Assembly: GCA_903917705.1 (NCBI GenBank) | Contig: CAIXBQ010000099.1 | Coordinates: forward strand, 1 to 51,099 | DNA: 51,099 bases | Source: an uncultured Verrucomicrobia subdivision 3 bacterium | GTDB lineage: Bacteria; Verrucomicrobiota; Verrucomicrobiia; Limisphaerales; UBA11358 | Reading direction: 5' to 3' | Shown: piece by piece, positions 6,911 to 15,185 of the stretch | Position numbering within the stretch: the stretch's first letter is position 1 | Layout: each line of letters opens with the position of its first letter | Notes under the pieces: model-generated | The model's input: only the letters and a program-made list of their open reading frames with translations | Told to the model about the DNA's origin: nothing | Database searches by the model: none | Position numbers and translations under genes: made by a program

Positions 6911-7567
6911 TCAGGCCACCAGGTCTCTCCACGGCGTGAAATTCAGCAGTTCCACCTCGGCCATGTGCGGGTGCAGCGCGACCTGCGTGATGCTCGCATA
7001 TTCCACCTCGAACGAATTTGTTTTGGGCAGCGGCAGTTCAAGCAGGATGGCCAGCAACATGCGGATGACCCCGCCGTGGCAGAAGATGGCGACGTTCTGG
7101 CCGCGATGATTGGCGACGATCTCGCGCAGGCACGGTTCCACGCGGGCGCGGAAGGTCTTGCCGCTCTCGCCGTTCGGCGCGCCGGGCTTGTCAATCTGGT
7201 GCAGCCATTCGTGGACGGCGAAATGGAACTTGTCGCGCACGGCAATCCAGTTCAGGCCGGTCCAGTCGCCAAAATCGATTTCGCACAGGTCGGGCACGAT
7301 GGTCTGTTCGTGGCCGCCGTTTTTGAGCGTTGGCGCCAGGGTCTGCTGGACGCGCTTCATGGGGCTGGCATAGACGGCATCGATGGTCTTGCCGCGCAGA
7401 TAGCCCGCGAGAATCTTCGCCTGCCGTTTGCCGCGCGGCGAAAGGTTCATGTCAATGCGCCCGCCGAAAATGCCCTGGTAGCGCGCTTCGACCTCGCCGT
7501 GGCGGATGAGCAGCAGCCGCGTGGCGGGCGGCGGGGAAGTGTTTTTGCGCCGGAGTTTTTGCGCCAT
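6911..7567 (-). CDS. Histidine phosphatase family protein (phosphoglycerate mutase-like)
   Basis: This 218-residue protein has the RHG motif (LLLIRHGEV, catalytic His about residue 23), a following YASPMKRVQQT segment, an acidic EIDFGDWTG and the second catalytic His in IFCHGGVIR. The family is cofactor-independent of metals and acts on phosphomonoesters. The substrate is unknown; alpha-ribazole phosphatase and broad-specificity GpmB-like activities are possible. It starts 6 bp after rph, suggesting co-translation in an rph-phosphatase-prmA operon. Confidence 0.87.
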   Translation of the reverse strand: MAQKLRRKNTSPPPATRLLLIRHGEVEARYQGIFGGRIDMNLSPRGKRQAKILAGYLRGKTIDAVYASPMKRVQQTLAPTLKNGGHEQTIVPDLCEIDFGDWTGLNWIAVRDKFHFAVHEWLHQIDKPGAPNGESGKTFRARVEPCLREIVANHRGQNVAIFCHGGVIRMLLAILLELPLPKTNSFEVEYASITQVALHPHMAEVELLNFTPWRDLVA

Positions 7568-7573
7568 GATGAA

Positions 7574-8311
7574 TCAGCCTTGGGCGATGGCGGTTTGTTG
7601 TGCAGCGAGGAGTTCGTGGATCCCGGCCTTGCCGAGCGCGAGCAGATCGGTGAGTTGCGTGTCCGTGAAGGTCGCTTCCTCGCCGGTGCCTTGCAGTTCG
7701 ATGAATTCGCCGGCGGAGTTCATCACCAGGTTCATGTCCACGGCGGCGCCCACGTCCTCGGTGTAGCACAGGTCGAGCAATGGCGTGCCGTTCACGATGC
7801 CGACGCTGACGGCGGCGATGCCGGATTTGATCGGGCTGGCGGAAAGCTTCTTTTCGGTGAGCAGTTTGTTCACCGCGAGCGACAGCGCGACGAACGAGCC
7901 CGTGATGGCCGCCGTGCGCGTCCCGCCGTCGGCCTGCAACACGTCGCAGTCCACGCAGATGGTGCGGGCGCCAAATTTTTCCAGATCCACGGCGGCGCGG
8001 ATGGAGCGGCCGATGAGCCGCTGGATTTCCGACGAGCGGCCGTCGAGCCGGCCCTTGGAGATGTCGCGCGGTTTGCGCGTCAGGGTGGAGTAGGGGAGCA
8101 TCGAATATTCGGCGGTGATCCAGCCGCCCTCGACCTTTTGCTCCTTCATCCAGCGCGGGACGGTTTCCTCGATGGTGACGCCGCAGATGACGCGCGTTTT
8201 GCCCCATTCGATGAGCGTGGAGCCGGCGGCGTGCGGCGCGATGTGGTTTTGAAAGCGCAGCGGGCGCAGTTGATTGGCGGCGCGGCCGTCGGCGCGGATG
8301 GATTCAGACAT
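7574..8311 (-). CDS. rph: Ribonuclease PH
   Basis: This 245-residue protein begins MSESIRADGRAANQLRP, the usual N-terminus. It has the phosphate-binding LTRKPRDISKGRLDGRSSEIQRLIGRS region, VDCDVLQADGGTRTAAITG and the C-terminal AVDMNLVMNSAGEFIELQGTGEEATF. It is a phosphate-dependent 3' exoribonuclease that trims tRNA precursors. I reject an upstream in-frame ATG (8347) because it lies across the -35 box of a good promoter and the family starts at MSES. It is the first gene of the minus-strand operon. Confidence 0.92.
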   Translation of the reverse strand: MSESIRADGRAANQLRPLRFQNHIAPHAAGSTLIEWGKTRVICGVTIEETVPRWMKEQKVEGGWITAEYSMLPYSTLTRKPRDISKGRLDGRSSEIQRLIGRSIRAAVDLEKFGARTICVDCDVLQADGGTRTAAITGSFVALSLAVNKLLTEKKLSASPIKSGIAAVSVGIVNGTPLLDLCYTEDVGAAVDMNLVMNSAGEFIELQGTGEEATFTDTQLTDLLALGKAGIHELLAAQQTAIAQG

Positions 8312-8318
8312 GGGCAAA

Positions 8319-8347
8319 AGGATAAGGAAAAACCGGTTGAACCGCAA
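8319..8347 (-). promoter_or_regulatory. Putative rph promoter
   Basis: Minus strand: TTGCGG (8342-8347), an exact 17-bp spacer and TATCCT (8319-8324), then seven bases to the ATG at 8311. This predicts transcription starting at or beside the ATG; no Shine-Dalgarno sequence is visible. Confidence 0.5.
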
Positions 8348-8472
8348 ACCGTGAATCTCACCTTCCCGCTCTCGGGCCGGGTGTTATTATTACATGGGTG
8401 GCGGGCCACCATGGCGGCGGCGGCTCCTTCCGGCCCGGGGACGACGCAGGCGAACCAAATCGGCCGGCCCCG

Positions 8473-9036
8473 TCAGGTCTGGCCGGGAACCTTCTGGCGT
8501 GAGTTCACAAACTTGATGATGCCCCACAGGCCGAGGCCGAGGCCGCTTAAAGCCACCAAGGCGGAAAGCCCCACCCCGCCGGCGAGCAAGCCTAATATAT
8601 TGAACAGGTCTGAAGGCGCGAACGAAAAGATCCGCTCCTCCTCGCCGCCGGTAACCTCAATCTTCACCCGGCCGGGGCTTTGGATTTCGACATAGCCGAT
8701 GCTGTCCTTGGAACTGCCGTTGACGCTTGAGGTTATCGAGGTGTCGCTGACGAACGGGAGCAGGGCGCCGTCGGCCGTGTGGATTTTGAATTCCATCCCG
8801 TCGGGCAGGGTTTTGGAGCGGTGGTAACTTTTGCCGTTGAAGACCGTCTGGAAATCGTTCCAAAGATAGTAGCGGCCCGGTTTCCCGACGCTCGTTTCAC
8901 AGGTTCCCGGCACCTTGAACTGCACGGCGTTTGATTTGCCCAGAATCGCGGTCAGAATAATCAGCACCGGCACCACGATGGCGCCGAACATGAATATCAC
9001 CCCGCCCGCGATCATGGTTTTGAGGCCTGGTTTCAT
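8473..9036 (-). CDS. Membrane protein of unknown function
   Basis: The protein has 187 residues. One transmembrane segment lies near the N-terminus (IAGGVIFMFGAIVVPVLIILTAIL) and a second near the C-terminus (LLAGGVGLSALVALSGLGLGLWGII). Between them is a ~100-residue domain rich in beta-forming residues with a Cys (GTCETSVGKPGRYYLW), probably exposed to the periplasm. No named family is recognised. It lies between rph and the DHH phosphoesterase on the minus strand, with about 160 bp before rph that include the rph promoter. Confidence 0.7.
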   Translation of the reverse strand: MKPGLKTMIAGGVIFMFGAIVVPVLIILTAILGKSNAVQFKVPGTCETSVGKPGRYYLWNDFQTVFNGKSYHRSKTLPDGMEFKIHTADGALLPFVSDTSITSSVNGSSKDSIGYVEIQSPGRVKIEVTGGEEERIFSFAPSDLFNILGLLAGGVGLSALVALSGLGLGLWGIIKFVNSRQKVPGQT

Positions 9037-9078
9037 ACGGTTGTTGAATGGATCAAGACGCGCGGCCCGTCCGGTCGG

Positions 9079-10014
9079 TTATTTCTTCCCCACGTCCAGC
9101 CCGGCGAACAGGCTCTCCAGATTGTTCAGCGGCGCCTCGTGCTTGGGGTTGAGCGCCTGGCGGAGGAACTCCACGCCGTCGTCCAGGTTGCGGACGGACT
9201 TGGGCAGGATCGCGCCGGCGGCGTTCGCGTGGCCGCCGCCCTGGAATTTCTCCGCCACCTTCAGCGCCTCGCCGTTGCGGCTGCGGAAGCTGGCAAACAC
9301 CGCGTTCATGCGCCGGAACAGGGTCACCAGCACCGGATATTTCGTCGCCTTGCTCTCCAGCAGCCGGTGCACCACCTGGTTGCTGTTGCCCACAATCGTG
9401 TCCACATAGCCCACCGTGGCCGACAATTCTGCGACGTGCCGGCGGCTCCACTCGAAACCGATCGGGTCCTCCACGCGGCGTTTCACCGCCATGACTTCCA
9501 GCAGCGGATGGTCGATCAGCTTTTCCAGTTCGCCCTCGATGAGCGTGTGCAAATTCCAGAATGTGTAGATCTTCACCAGCCCCGCGTAATCGCCCGCCAC
9601 GTCAAAATCCGGGTCATTCTCCAGGAACAAGTCCGCCACGTTGTTCAAATGCACCAGCCGGTCCAGCGCGGGCGAGCCGAGGCCGTTCTTCTGGCATAAT
9701 TCGTAGGCGAGCAGGCCGGCGGACTTGTTCACGTCGTGGTGCAGGTGCGCCTTTGCGGGGCGCGTCTCAGTCACGTGATGATCCACCACCAGCCAGTCCT
9801 GTTTGTCCATGCGCGGCTCAAAGGTGAAGTCCGTCACCCACGCCGACCGCTCGCGCAGCTCGCGCTGCTTCCAATAATTATAGTGGTAGGCCTGAAGCGG
9901 CACGCGCTCGCCGTAGAGCGTATGGGCCAGCCGCTGGAGCAGCAGCCCGGCCACAAACCCGTCGAGGTCGCTCTCGTGGGTCAGGATGACTTCCGGCTTG
10001 GGCAAAGTAAGCAT
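9079..10014 (-). CDS. DHH-family phosphoesterase
   Basis: This 311-residue protein contains the DHH metal-binding motifs: THESDLDG (residues 12-19), WLVVDHH (74-80) and, in the DHHA1 domain, the substrate motif GGGHANAAGA near residue 262. The family includes nanoRNases (NrnA), pAp phosphatases and RecJ; size and layout resemble NrnA-like proteins, but the exact substrate cannot be inferred. I choose the ATG at 10014 (MLTLPKPEVIL); the longer frame adds a low-complexity Pro/Arg leader without a plausible start. Confidence 0.85.
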   Translation of the reverse strand: MLTLPKPEVILTHESDLDGFVAGLLLQRLAHTLYGERVPLQAYHYNYWKQRELRERSAWVTDFTFEPRMDKQDWLVVDHHVTETRPAKAHLHHDVNKSAGLLAYELCQKNGLGSPALDRLVHLNNVADLFLENDPDFDVAGDYAGLVKIYTFWNLHTLIEGELEKLIDHPLLEVMAVKRRVEDPIGFEWSRRHVAELSATVGYVDTIVGNSNQVVHRLLESKATKYPVLVTLFRRMNAVFASFRSRNGEALKVAEKFQGGGHANAAGAILPKSVRNLDDGVEFLRQALNPKHEAPLNNLESLFAGLDVGKK

Positions 10015-10106
10015 GGCGCAAGTTAATGGACGGCCGCGCGTCTGGCGAGCGGTGAAATTATTTTCTGGAAGTGGCCGGGGCGGCGTCCGACCCGGCCCCG
10101 GCCGGC

Positions 10107-11213
10107 TCATTCGGCCGGTTGGCCGGGCGGGGGGATCTTTTCCACCTGGATTTTCGCCGGATCCTCGATGCCCAGCTGGAGCAGGGCGGCCTTGCTGTAA
10201 ATCTCAAAGCCCGTCTTCACCGGCTGTACCCCGGCGGCGGCGCGTTCACGAGCCAGCTCCTTCAGCGCCAGCACGTCCAGCGCCACGGGGTCGCGGCTGA
10301 ACCAGAGCTGTTCCAGCCGGACGGAATATTGCAGGTAGCTGGCCGGCCCGCCCTGATACTGGCCCAGCAGCGCATCCGTCACATGCAGCGCCACGCGGTC
10401 GCCGATCACCGGCAGCGCGTCGATTTCCGGCAGCGCCACCGACAGTCGCTCCGTGTCGCTCTCGAACCGCCGGGTGTTGTCCACGCTGCCCAGCGCGAGG
10501 CTGTACAGGTGCCCGCACACGCCGGCGAAATTCTCATTGATCAGCGGGGCCACCGAAATAATCTTCGTCATGCGCCGGCTGACGAGGGTGGCGACGAAGG
10601 ATTTTTTGCCGCCGTCCCGGTTGGTGTTGCCGAATTCCACATCCCCCCACACCAGCGCGCCGATGACCGGCGAGTCCGGCAGGTAAAAGGTGTTTGTGTC
10701 AAAGCCGCCCCCCGCCGCGCCCGCCACCTGGACGCCGAGCGACCGGCCGAGCCGGTAATATCCCGCCGCGCGCAGCTCTTCGCTGTGCTTGTCCCAGATG
10801 ATGACCTGGTTTTTCGCCAGGCCGGCGGCGAGCAGACCGCGCGCGATCGCCGCCACCACCGTCGGGCGCGTGCCCAGCAGCGGGCCGGGCGTGGAAAACA
10901 CCTTGATGCCGACGATGTCGTTCGTTGCGACCAGGCTGCGCCAGGCCTCTGCCACGGTCGCGGTGCGGGTGAATTGCGTGAGGCCGCGGTTGAACACGGC
11001 TTCCACCTGCGCCTCATCCGGCAGATACGCGTGCAGCAGATGGTCGCCCTGCGCCACGACGACGCGCGACGACTGGGTGGTCGTCGGCAGCGGGAAAGAA
11101 TCCGCGGCGGCGCCGGAGCCGGGCAGCCCGCCCAGCGCCAGCCCCAGCAGCATCGCCAGCCACGGCTGGATGCGGCTGGCCGCCGCCGGCGGGAGTGCCG
11201 GGCGCCGCTGCAT
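10107..11213 (-). CDS. Exported DUF362-domain protein
   Basis: The protein has 368 residues. The start at 11213 gives an N-terminus with a basic head and the hydrophobic segment PWLAMLLGLALGGLPG ending at GAAA, a likely signal peptide. The body has the DUF362 pattern NDIVGIKVFSTPG…RPTVVAAIARGLLAAGL, then VIIWDK and ISVAPLINENFAGVCGHLYSLALG. Function is unknown; some relatives carry ferredoxin domains, but none is present here. It is divergent from the TPR lipoprotein gene, whose promoter lies in the short gap. Confidence 0.75.
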   Translation of the reverse strand: MQRRPALPPAAASRIQPWLAMLLGLALGGLPGSGAAADSFPLPTTTQSSRVVVAQGDHLLHAYLPDEAQVEAVFNRGLTQFTRTATVAEAWRSLVATNDIVGIKVFSTPGPLLGTRPTVVAAIARGLLAAGLAKNQVIIWDKHSEELRAAGYYRLGRSLGVQVAGAAGGGFDTNTFYLPDSPVIGALVWGDVEFGNTNRDGGKKSFVATLVSRRMTKIISVAPLINENFAGVCGHLYSLALGSVDNTRRFESDTERLSVALPEIDALPVIGDRVALHVTDALLGQYQGGPASYLQYSVRLEQLWFSRDPVALDVLALKELARERAAAGVQPVKTGFEIYSKAALLQLGIEDPAKIQVEKIPPPGQPAE

Positions 11214-11269
11214 CCCGCCGGGCGGATGCTGCCGGTCGTGATTTCGCCCAAATCCAAGTTGCACGTTTC

Positions 11270-11298
11270 TTGACACTTTCAGTCGCCAATGTTACCAC
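11270..11298 (+). promoter_or_regulatory. Putative promoter of the TPR lipoprotein gene
   Basis: A perfect TTGACA (11270-11275), a 17-bp spacer and TACCAC (11293-11298) lie eight bases before the ATG at 11307. This is the best -35 box in the window and again predicts a nearly leaderless mRNA. Confidence 0.55.
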
Positions 11299-11306
11299 CA
11301 CGGCGG

Positions 11307-13061
11307 ATGTCGGCAAAAATAATTTCATTTCGGAGCGCAGTTTTATTTATTGCGCTGGCGGGTTTCGTTTCCGGCTGCACGCCGGCGGGCCCGCGCGCCC
11401 TGCTCAAGGGCAAGAAGTATCTCGACCAGGGCGACAGCGCGGCGGCCGTGGCGCAGTTGAAAACCGCCACGACGCTCCTGGCGACGAACGCCGTGGCGTG
11501 GAATTACTACGGCGTGGCGCTCCAGCGCGCGGGCCAGCCGGACGAGGCGGCCATCGCCTACCAGACCGCGCTGCGCTGCAACCGCGACCTCGTGGAGGCG
11601 CACTACAATCTCGGCAGCCTCTGGCTCGAGCAGAACCGCCCGGAAGCCGTGAATGCCGCCCGGGCCGAGTTCACCGCCTACACCCAGCTCCGGCCCAACG
11701 AGGCGGCCGGCTGGCTCAAGCTCGGCTCCGTGCAATTGAAGCTCGGCGAAATCGTCCTGGCGGAAAAAAGTTTCACCCGGGTGCGCGACCTGAAGAGCAA
11801 TGACGCCGAGGCCTTCAACGGCATCGGCCTCGCCTCCATCCAGCGCGGCCGCTGGCGCGATGCCGCGCAATGGTTCGCCGCCGCCCTCCAGGCGCGGTCG
11901 GATTTTGCCCCGGCCCGGCTGAACCTCGCCACCGTCAACCAGCAATATTTGCGCGACAACAAGGCCGCGCTGGAAAATTACCGCGCCTATCTCGCCCTCA
12001 CGCCGCGTCCGGCCAACTGGGAGGAAGTGAACGCCCTCGCCGCCGGCCTGGAACAGGCCGCCGCCGCCGCCGCGGTCGTGCCCGCGCCCGTCGTGGCCCG
12101 GGTTGCGCCGCCCGTGCCCGCCCCGGAAGTGAAGCCCGCGCCGAAAGTCACCAATGTTCCCCCCGCGCGCCCCGTGATTGCCGCCGTGCCGGATTCCGTG
12201 ATCAAATCTTCTCCGCGTGGCACCCCGCGGCCGCCCGTGGTATCCAATCCCGCGCCCGTCCAGGTGGTGCAGGTTCCGCCCGCGCCCGTCATTGTCACCA
12301 GGCCCGCCCCGGTGGTGACGCCCGTGGTGGCGGCCGCCGAACCGCCGCTCGAAGTGCCCATGCCCGAGCCCGAGAAGAAACCGGGCTTCTGGCACCGCCT
12401 CTTTGGTTCCGACAAGGCCGCCAGCGCCCCCAAGCCGGATTATCTGGAAAAGGGCCTGACCCCGCTGCCGCCCGGCGGCGAACCCGTGACGCATGCCGCC
12501 CCCCGGCCCGTGGAGACCGCGCCCGCGCCCGTGAGCCAGTCGCGCTACAGCTATTTATCGCCCGCCAAACCGGCGGCCGGTGACCGGCGCGCGGCCAGCG
12601 GCGCCTTCACCAAGGCGCAGGTGTTTGAGCAGGGGGAAAAGTGGGTGGACGCCGAGCAATGGTATCAGCAGGCCGCCGAGTTCGACCCCTCCTGGTTCGA
12701 GGCGCAGTTCAACACCGGCGTGCTGGCGCACCGGCTGCGGAATTACGCGCTGGCCCTGCCGCGGTATGAGCTGGCGCTGGCCATCCAGCCGGACGCGCCC
12801 GGCGCGCGTTACAATTTTGCGCTGGCCCTGCAGACCGCCGGTTACGGGCGGGACGCGGCCGACGAATTGAAGAAGCTGCTCGCCGCCGGGACGGACAAGA
12901 AGACCGAGGTGCAGGTGCATCTGGCGCTGGGCAATCTCTGCGCGCAATCCCTGCGCGACATCCCGCAGGCGCGCACGCATTATCTGAAGGTGCTGGAGCT
13001 GGACCCGAACAATCCGCGCGCGGCGGACATCCGGGACTGGCTCGTAGCGAATCCCAAGTAA
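11307..13061 (+). CDS. TPR-repeat lipoprotein with Pro/Ala-rich linker
   Basis: The protein has 584 residues from the ATG at 11307 (an in-frame ATG at 11289 overlaps the -10 region). A lipoprotein signal ends FVSGC (Cys24). Residues ~30-240 form about six tetratricopeptide repeats (AWNYYGVALQRAGQPDEAAIAYQ and similar). Residues ~245-450 are a low-complexity Pro/Ala/Val linker, and a second TPR block follows (about 470-580). It is probably an envelope scaffold. The split TPR arrangement around a long flexible linker is unusual. No partner is evident in the neighbourhood. Confidence 0.8.
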   Translation: MSAKIISFRSAVLFIALAGFVSGCTPAGPRALLKGKKYLDQGDSAAAVAQLKTATTLLATNAVAWNYYGVALQRAGQPDEAAIAYQTALRCNRDLVEAHYNLGSLWLEQNRPEAVNAARAEFTAYTQLRPNEAAGWLKLGSVQLKLGEIVLAEKSFTRVRDLKSNDAEAFNGIGLASIQRGRWRDAAQWFAAALQARSDFAPARLNLATVNQQYLRDNKAALENYRAYLALTPRPANWEEVNALAAGLEQAAAAAAVVPAPVVARVAPPVPAPEVKPAPKVTNVPPARPVIAAVPDSVIKSSPRGTPRPPVVSNPAPVQVVQVPPAPVIVTRPAPVVTPVVAAAEPPLEVPMPEPEKKPGFWHRLFGSDKAASAPKPDYLEKGLTPLPPGGEPVTHAAPRPVETAPAPVSQSRYSYLSPAKPAAGDRRAASGAFTKAQVFEQGEKWVDAEQWYQQAAEFDPSWFEAQFNTGVLAHRLRNYALALPRYELALAIQPDAPGARYNFALALQTAGYGRDAADELKKLLAAGTDKKTEVQVHLALGNLCAQSLRDIPQARTHYLKVLELDPNNPRAADIRDWLVANPK

Positions 13062-13101
13062 CCCGCCCGTCCGCGCTCACTCCGTGCCCGCCGTCTTGCT
13101 G

Positions 13102-13171
13102 TAGCGGCGCTCTATGAGCGCCGGGGGCGATTCATCTGCAACTACCCGACGGCGGTCATAGACCGCCGCTA
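13102..13171. repeat. REP/BIME-like double palindrome
   Basis: Two perfect stems, CGGCGCTC-TAT-GAGCGCCG (13105-13123) and CGGCGGTC-ATA-GACCGCCG (13150-13168), lie inside an outer inverted repeat TAGCGGCG (13102-13109) / CGCCGCTA (13164-13171). It sits between convergent genes and can fold on either strand, so it may serve as a bidirectional terminator or be a transposase-associated REP element. A smaller hairpin GTCC-TTGC-GGAC follows at 13174-13185. Confidence 0.75.
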
Positions 13172-13285
13172 TAGTCCTTGCGGACTGCCACCATGCCGCG
13201 CCTTGCGGCGGGCCAAATGGTGGGGCGAGCGTCCCCGCGAGCCGGTCTTAGGATAATGCCCGTCCGGAAGGACTTTGCCTTGGCC

Positions 13286-13546
13286 CTACGAGTGCGCCGT
13301 GGAGAGGATTTCGTTGATCTTATCCGCCACCAGTTGCACTTCCGCGCGCGTCGGCGGGTCGTGGAAGGGGATGTTCAGCGGCTGCACGCTGTCCAGGCTT
13401 CTGGCCGCGCCCGCCGCAATGGCATCCAACACATCCTGCATGGAAACCTTGGGCGTGATGAGATCGTTGAGGCCGTTGAACTGGTCGCGGAAGGGCGCCG
13501 CATTGAGCGGCTGATGATCCGGCGGAAAATTGGTGTCGAAGGGCAT
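13286..13546 (-). CDS. Uncharacterised 86-residue protein
   Basis: The protein begins MPFDTNFPPDHQPLNAAPF and contains no obvious signal peptide, membrane segment or catalytic motif. A helical stretch (VSMQDVLDAIAAGAARSLDSVQ) is followed by a Pro-rich turn and a final helix. It follows the 204-residue unknown protein on the same strand, separated by a cluster of hairpins, and the two probably work together. No Shine-Dalgarno sequence is visible. Confidence 0.55.
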   Translation of the reverse strand: MPFDTNFPPDHQPLNAAPFRDQFNGLNDLITPKVSMQDVLDAIAAGAARSLDSVQPLNIPFHDPPTRAEVQLVADKINEILSTAHS

Positions 13547-13564
13547 AAAATTATTTGAGTGGGT

Positions 13565-13663
13565 GGGGCGGTGCTGCCGCGCCGCCCCATGATTATTCTC
13601 CCGGTTACCCCGGCGACGCGGTAGCGTCGCCCTGTCATGGCGGCCCTCCCGCAGGGAGGGGCC
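13565..13663. repeat. Cluster of three hairpins (REP-like)
   Basis: Three stems lie in tandem: GGGGCGG/CCGCCCC (13565-13588), GGCGACGC-GGTA-GCGTCGCC (13612-13631) and GGCCCTCCC-GCA-GGGAGGGGCC (13642-13663, one bulge). They fill the gap between two minus-strand genes and could attenuate transcription or protect the upstream mRNA from decay. Confidence 0.65.
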
Positions 13664-13675
13664 GTCCGCCGGGCC

Positions 13676-14287
13676 TTAACCGGCAAACGTGATGTTCGCG
13701 GTGTCGCTGTCCAGTCCAATTTCCGCGTCATGCAACACCCCGCGCGCCATGTATTCGCGATTTTCCGGCACGCCAGCCGTCGCCAGCGGGGTGGTGTCGA
13801 TGAACGGCGTTTCCGTGTCCATGCCCACCTTGCGCCACGTCGTGGTCCCGGCCACCCGCATGTAAATGGCCATGCCCTCCACGCCCTTCTTGACGAAGCT
13901 CACCTTGACCCCGCCCGGCACATGGGAAATTTTGATGACCGGCTTGTAGGTCGCCGGGTCAAACCCCGAATCCGCGCCGTGCAGATGCAGCACGCCCTCG
14001 CTGCCCGAGCTGGCATAATTCGGCAGCGTCTTCCAGTTCCGGATCTTCGCGCGGATTTGCACCACGTTGGCCGGCTCCACCGTGCGCTCGATGATGCGCG
14101 CGCTGTCCAGCGCCGCCTGCGCCGCGTTCGTCGCGTCATACTTCGCGATGATCTCGTCCACCAGCGCCTTCATCGCCGTGGCGTCCGCGGGCGCCACCCC
14201 CATTTTGGGCGCCTCCGTGGTCACGTTGGCGCTCATGTCTTTATACCAGAGATACCGGTCGCTTCGTTTGATTGGGATATAATCCAT
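13676..14287 (-). CDS. Uncharacterised 203-residue protein
   Basis: The chosen start at 14287 (MDYIPIKRSDRYLWYKDM) has an AAAGG sequence about eight bases upstream. An N-terminal helical part (ATAMKALVDEIIAKYDATNAAQAALDSARIIERT) precedes a beta-rich part containing VLHLHGADSGFDPATYKPVIKISHVPGGVKVSF and ends EIGLDSDTANITFAG. There is no signal peptide. I believe similar proteins recur in Verrucomicrobiota but know no function. It lies downstream of the second 21-bp array and of an ECF-type promoter-like sequence. Confidence 0.65.
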   Translation of the reverse strand: MDYIPIKRSDRYLWYKDMSANVTTEAPKMGVAPADATAMKALVDEIIAKYDATNAAQAALDSARIIERTVEPANVVQIRAKIRNWKTLPNYASSGSEGVLHLHGADSGFDPATYKPVIKISHVPGGVKVSFVKKGVEGMAIYMRVAGTTTWRKVGMDTETPFIDTTPLATAGVPENREYMARGVLHDAEIGLDSDTANITFAG

Positions 14288-14488
14288 AGTTCTGCCTTTC
14301 TGTTTGTGAACCGGAAACCGGAACGCCGCCGGCGGCGCGGGCGCGGCTTGGTCCAGCGACAGACCTGCGTCCATCGTCCAGCCTTCATCCATGCCCAAGC
14401 TTGATACCGGCATACGCTTTTGATTCCTGATTCGTTTTTTCGTTTACCGACTGTTACCGAAATTCAGCCCGCTTCGTTCGCTGCTAAT

Positions 14489-14845
14489 CCCCGGCGGATT
14501 GCCAAAATACCGTCTGCGATTCCCGCCAAGCCGTCTGCGAATTCCGAAAAGCCGTCTCAGATTTCCAATAAACCGTCTCAGTTTTCCAATCAGCCGCGGT
14601 TTATTCCGGCCAGGCCGCGGCTGATTCCCACCATACCGCGGTTTATTCCGAAACTGCTGCGGCATATTCCCATCCCACCGCGGTTTATTCCCGCCATACC
14701 GCGGCTTATTCCGAATCTGCCGCGGAATATTCCCACCATACCGCGGATTATTCCCAATCAGCCGCGGCTTTTTCCCGTGCAACCGCGGTATATTCCAAAT
14801 CGCAGCGCTCTTTTTTCCAATCAACCGCGGTTTATCCGCATCCCG
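14489..14845. repeat. 21-bp tandem array, 16-17 units
   Basis: Units of exactly 21 bp run from 14510 (14510-14530, 14531-14551 ... 14825-14845), with a weaker unit at 14489-14509. The consensus is CCGCGGYTTATTCC followed by a variable seven-base tail (often CACCATA or AATCAG). The first four units have CCGTCT instead of CCGCGG. Both strands remain open as seven-residue peptide repeats because 21 is divisible by three, but composition argues against a protein. There are no spacers, so this is not CRISPR. The minus-strand core GGGAATAAA resembles GGGATTAAA of the 270-584 array. Confidence 0.9.
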
Positions 14846-14938
14846 CCGCCGCCGATTTCCGCGCAAACCGCTGTCCGCGCCGGATTTAGCCCAAAAACCC
14901 TCAAAAACCCCGCTCCGGCCCCGCTTCAACCCTCTACT

Positions 14939-14971
14939 TATCTATGGCCGCCGCCGCCGGAAACCTGACAA
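14939..14971 (-). promoter_or_regulatory. ECF-type promoter-like sequence upstream of the second 21-bp array
   Basis: On the minus strand TTGTCAGGTTT (14961-14971) is followed by GCGGCCAT and TAGATA (14939-14944). Nearly the same sequence precedes the ECF sigma gene: the plus-strand 11-mer AAACCTGACAA and 8-mer ATGGCCGC occur at both sites with 9- and 8-bp spacing. Transcription would run into the array and the 14287 gene. The remaining DNA from 14972 to 15185 shows nothing I can support. Confidence 0.5.
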
Positions 14972-15185
14972 ACTATTTTGAATTATTTTGGGAAAGGCGG
15001 ATGCCGGCGGTTGGTCGCTCCGAAGCCGGATGAAAGGGTTGACGTAGGTGGAAGTTCAGGACGCAGGCTGACGCGACTCGCCGAACCGAACCGAAGGCGG
15101 AAGGGGCGCGCCAAAACATGGCGAAGGCGGAGGGCGCTAGGCCACTAGCGATTGGGGATAGTCGGCGTTTTATAGGGAATCGATT

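Noticed and set aside
6965..8695. A 576-codon open frame on the plus strand
   Set aside because: It is antisense to the histidine phosphatase and rph, both recognised by motif, and has the biased composition of a mirror frame.
14489..14845. CRISPR array
   Set aside because: Units are directly adjacent at 21 bp with no spacers of unique sequence, and no cas gene is present.
14420..14968. Repeat-peptide frames on both strands over the second 21-bp array
   Set aside because: Same reason as the first array; both strands are open at once, which argues against either being a protein.
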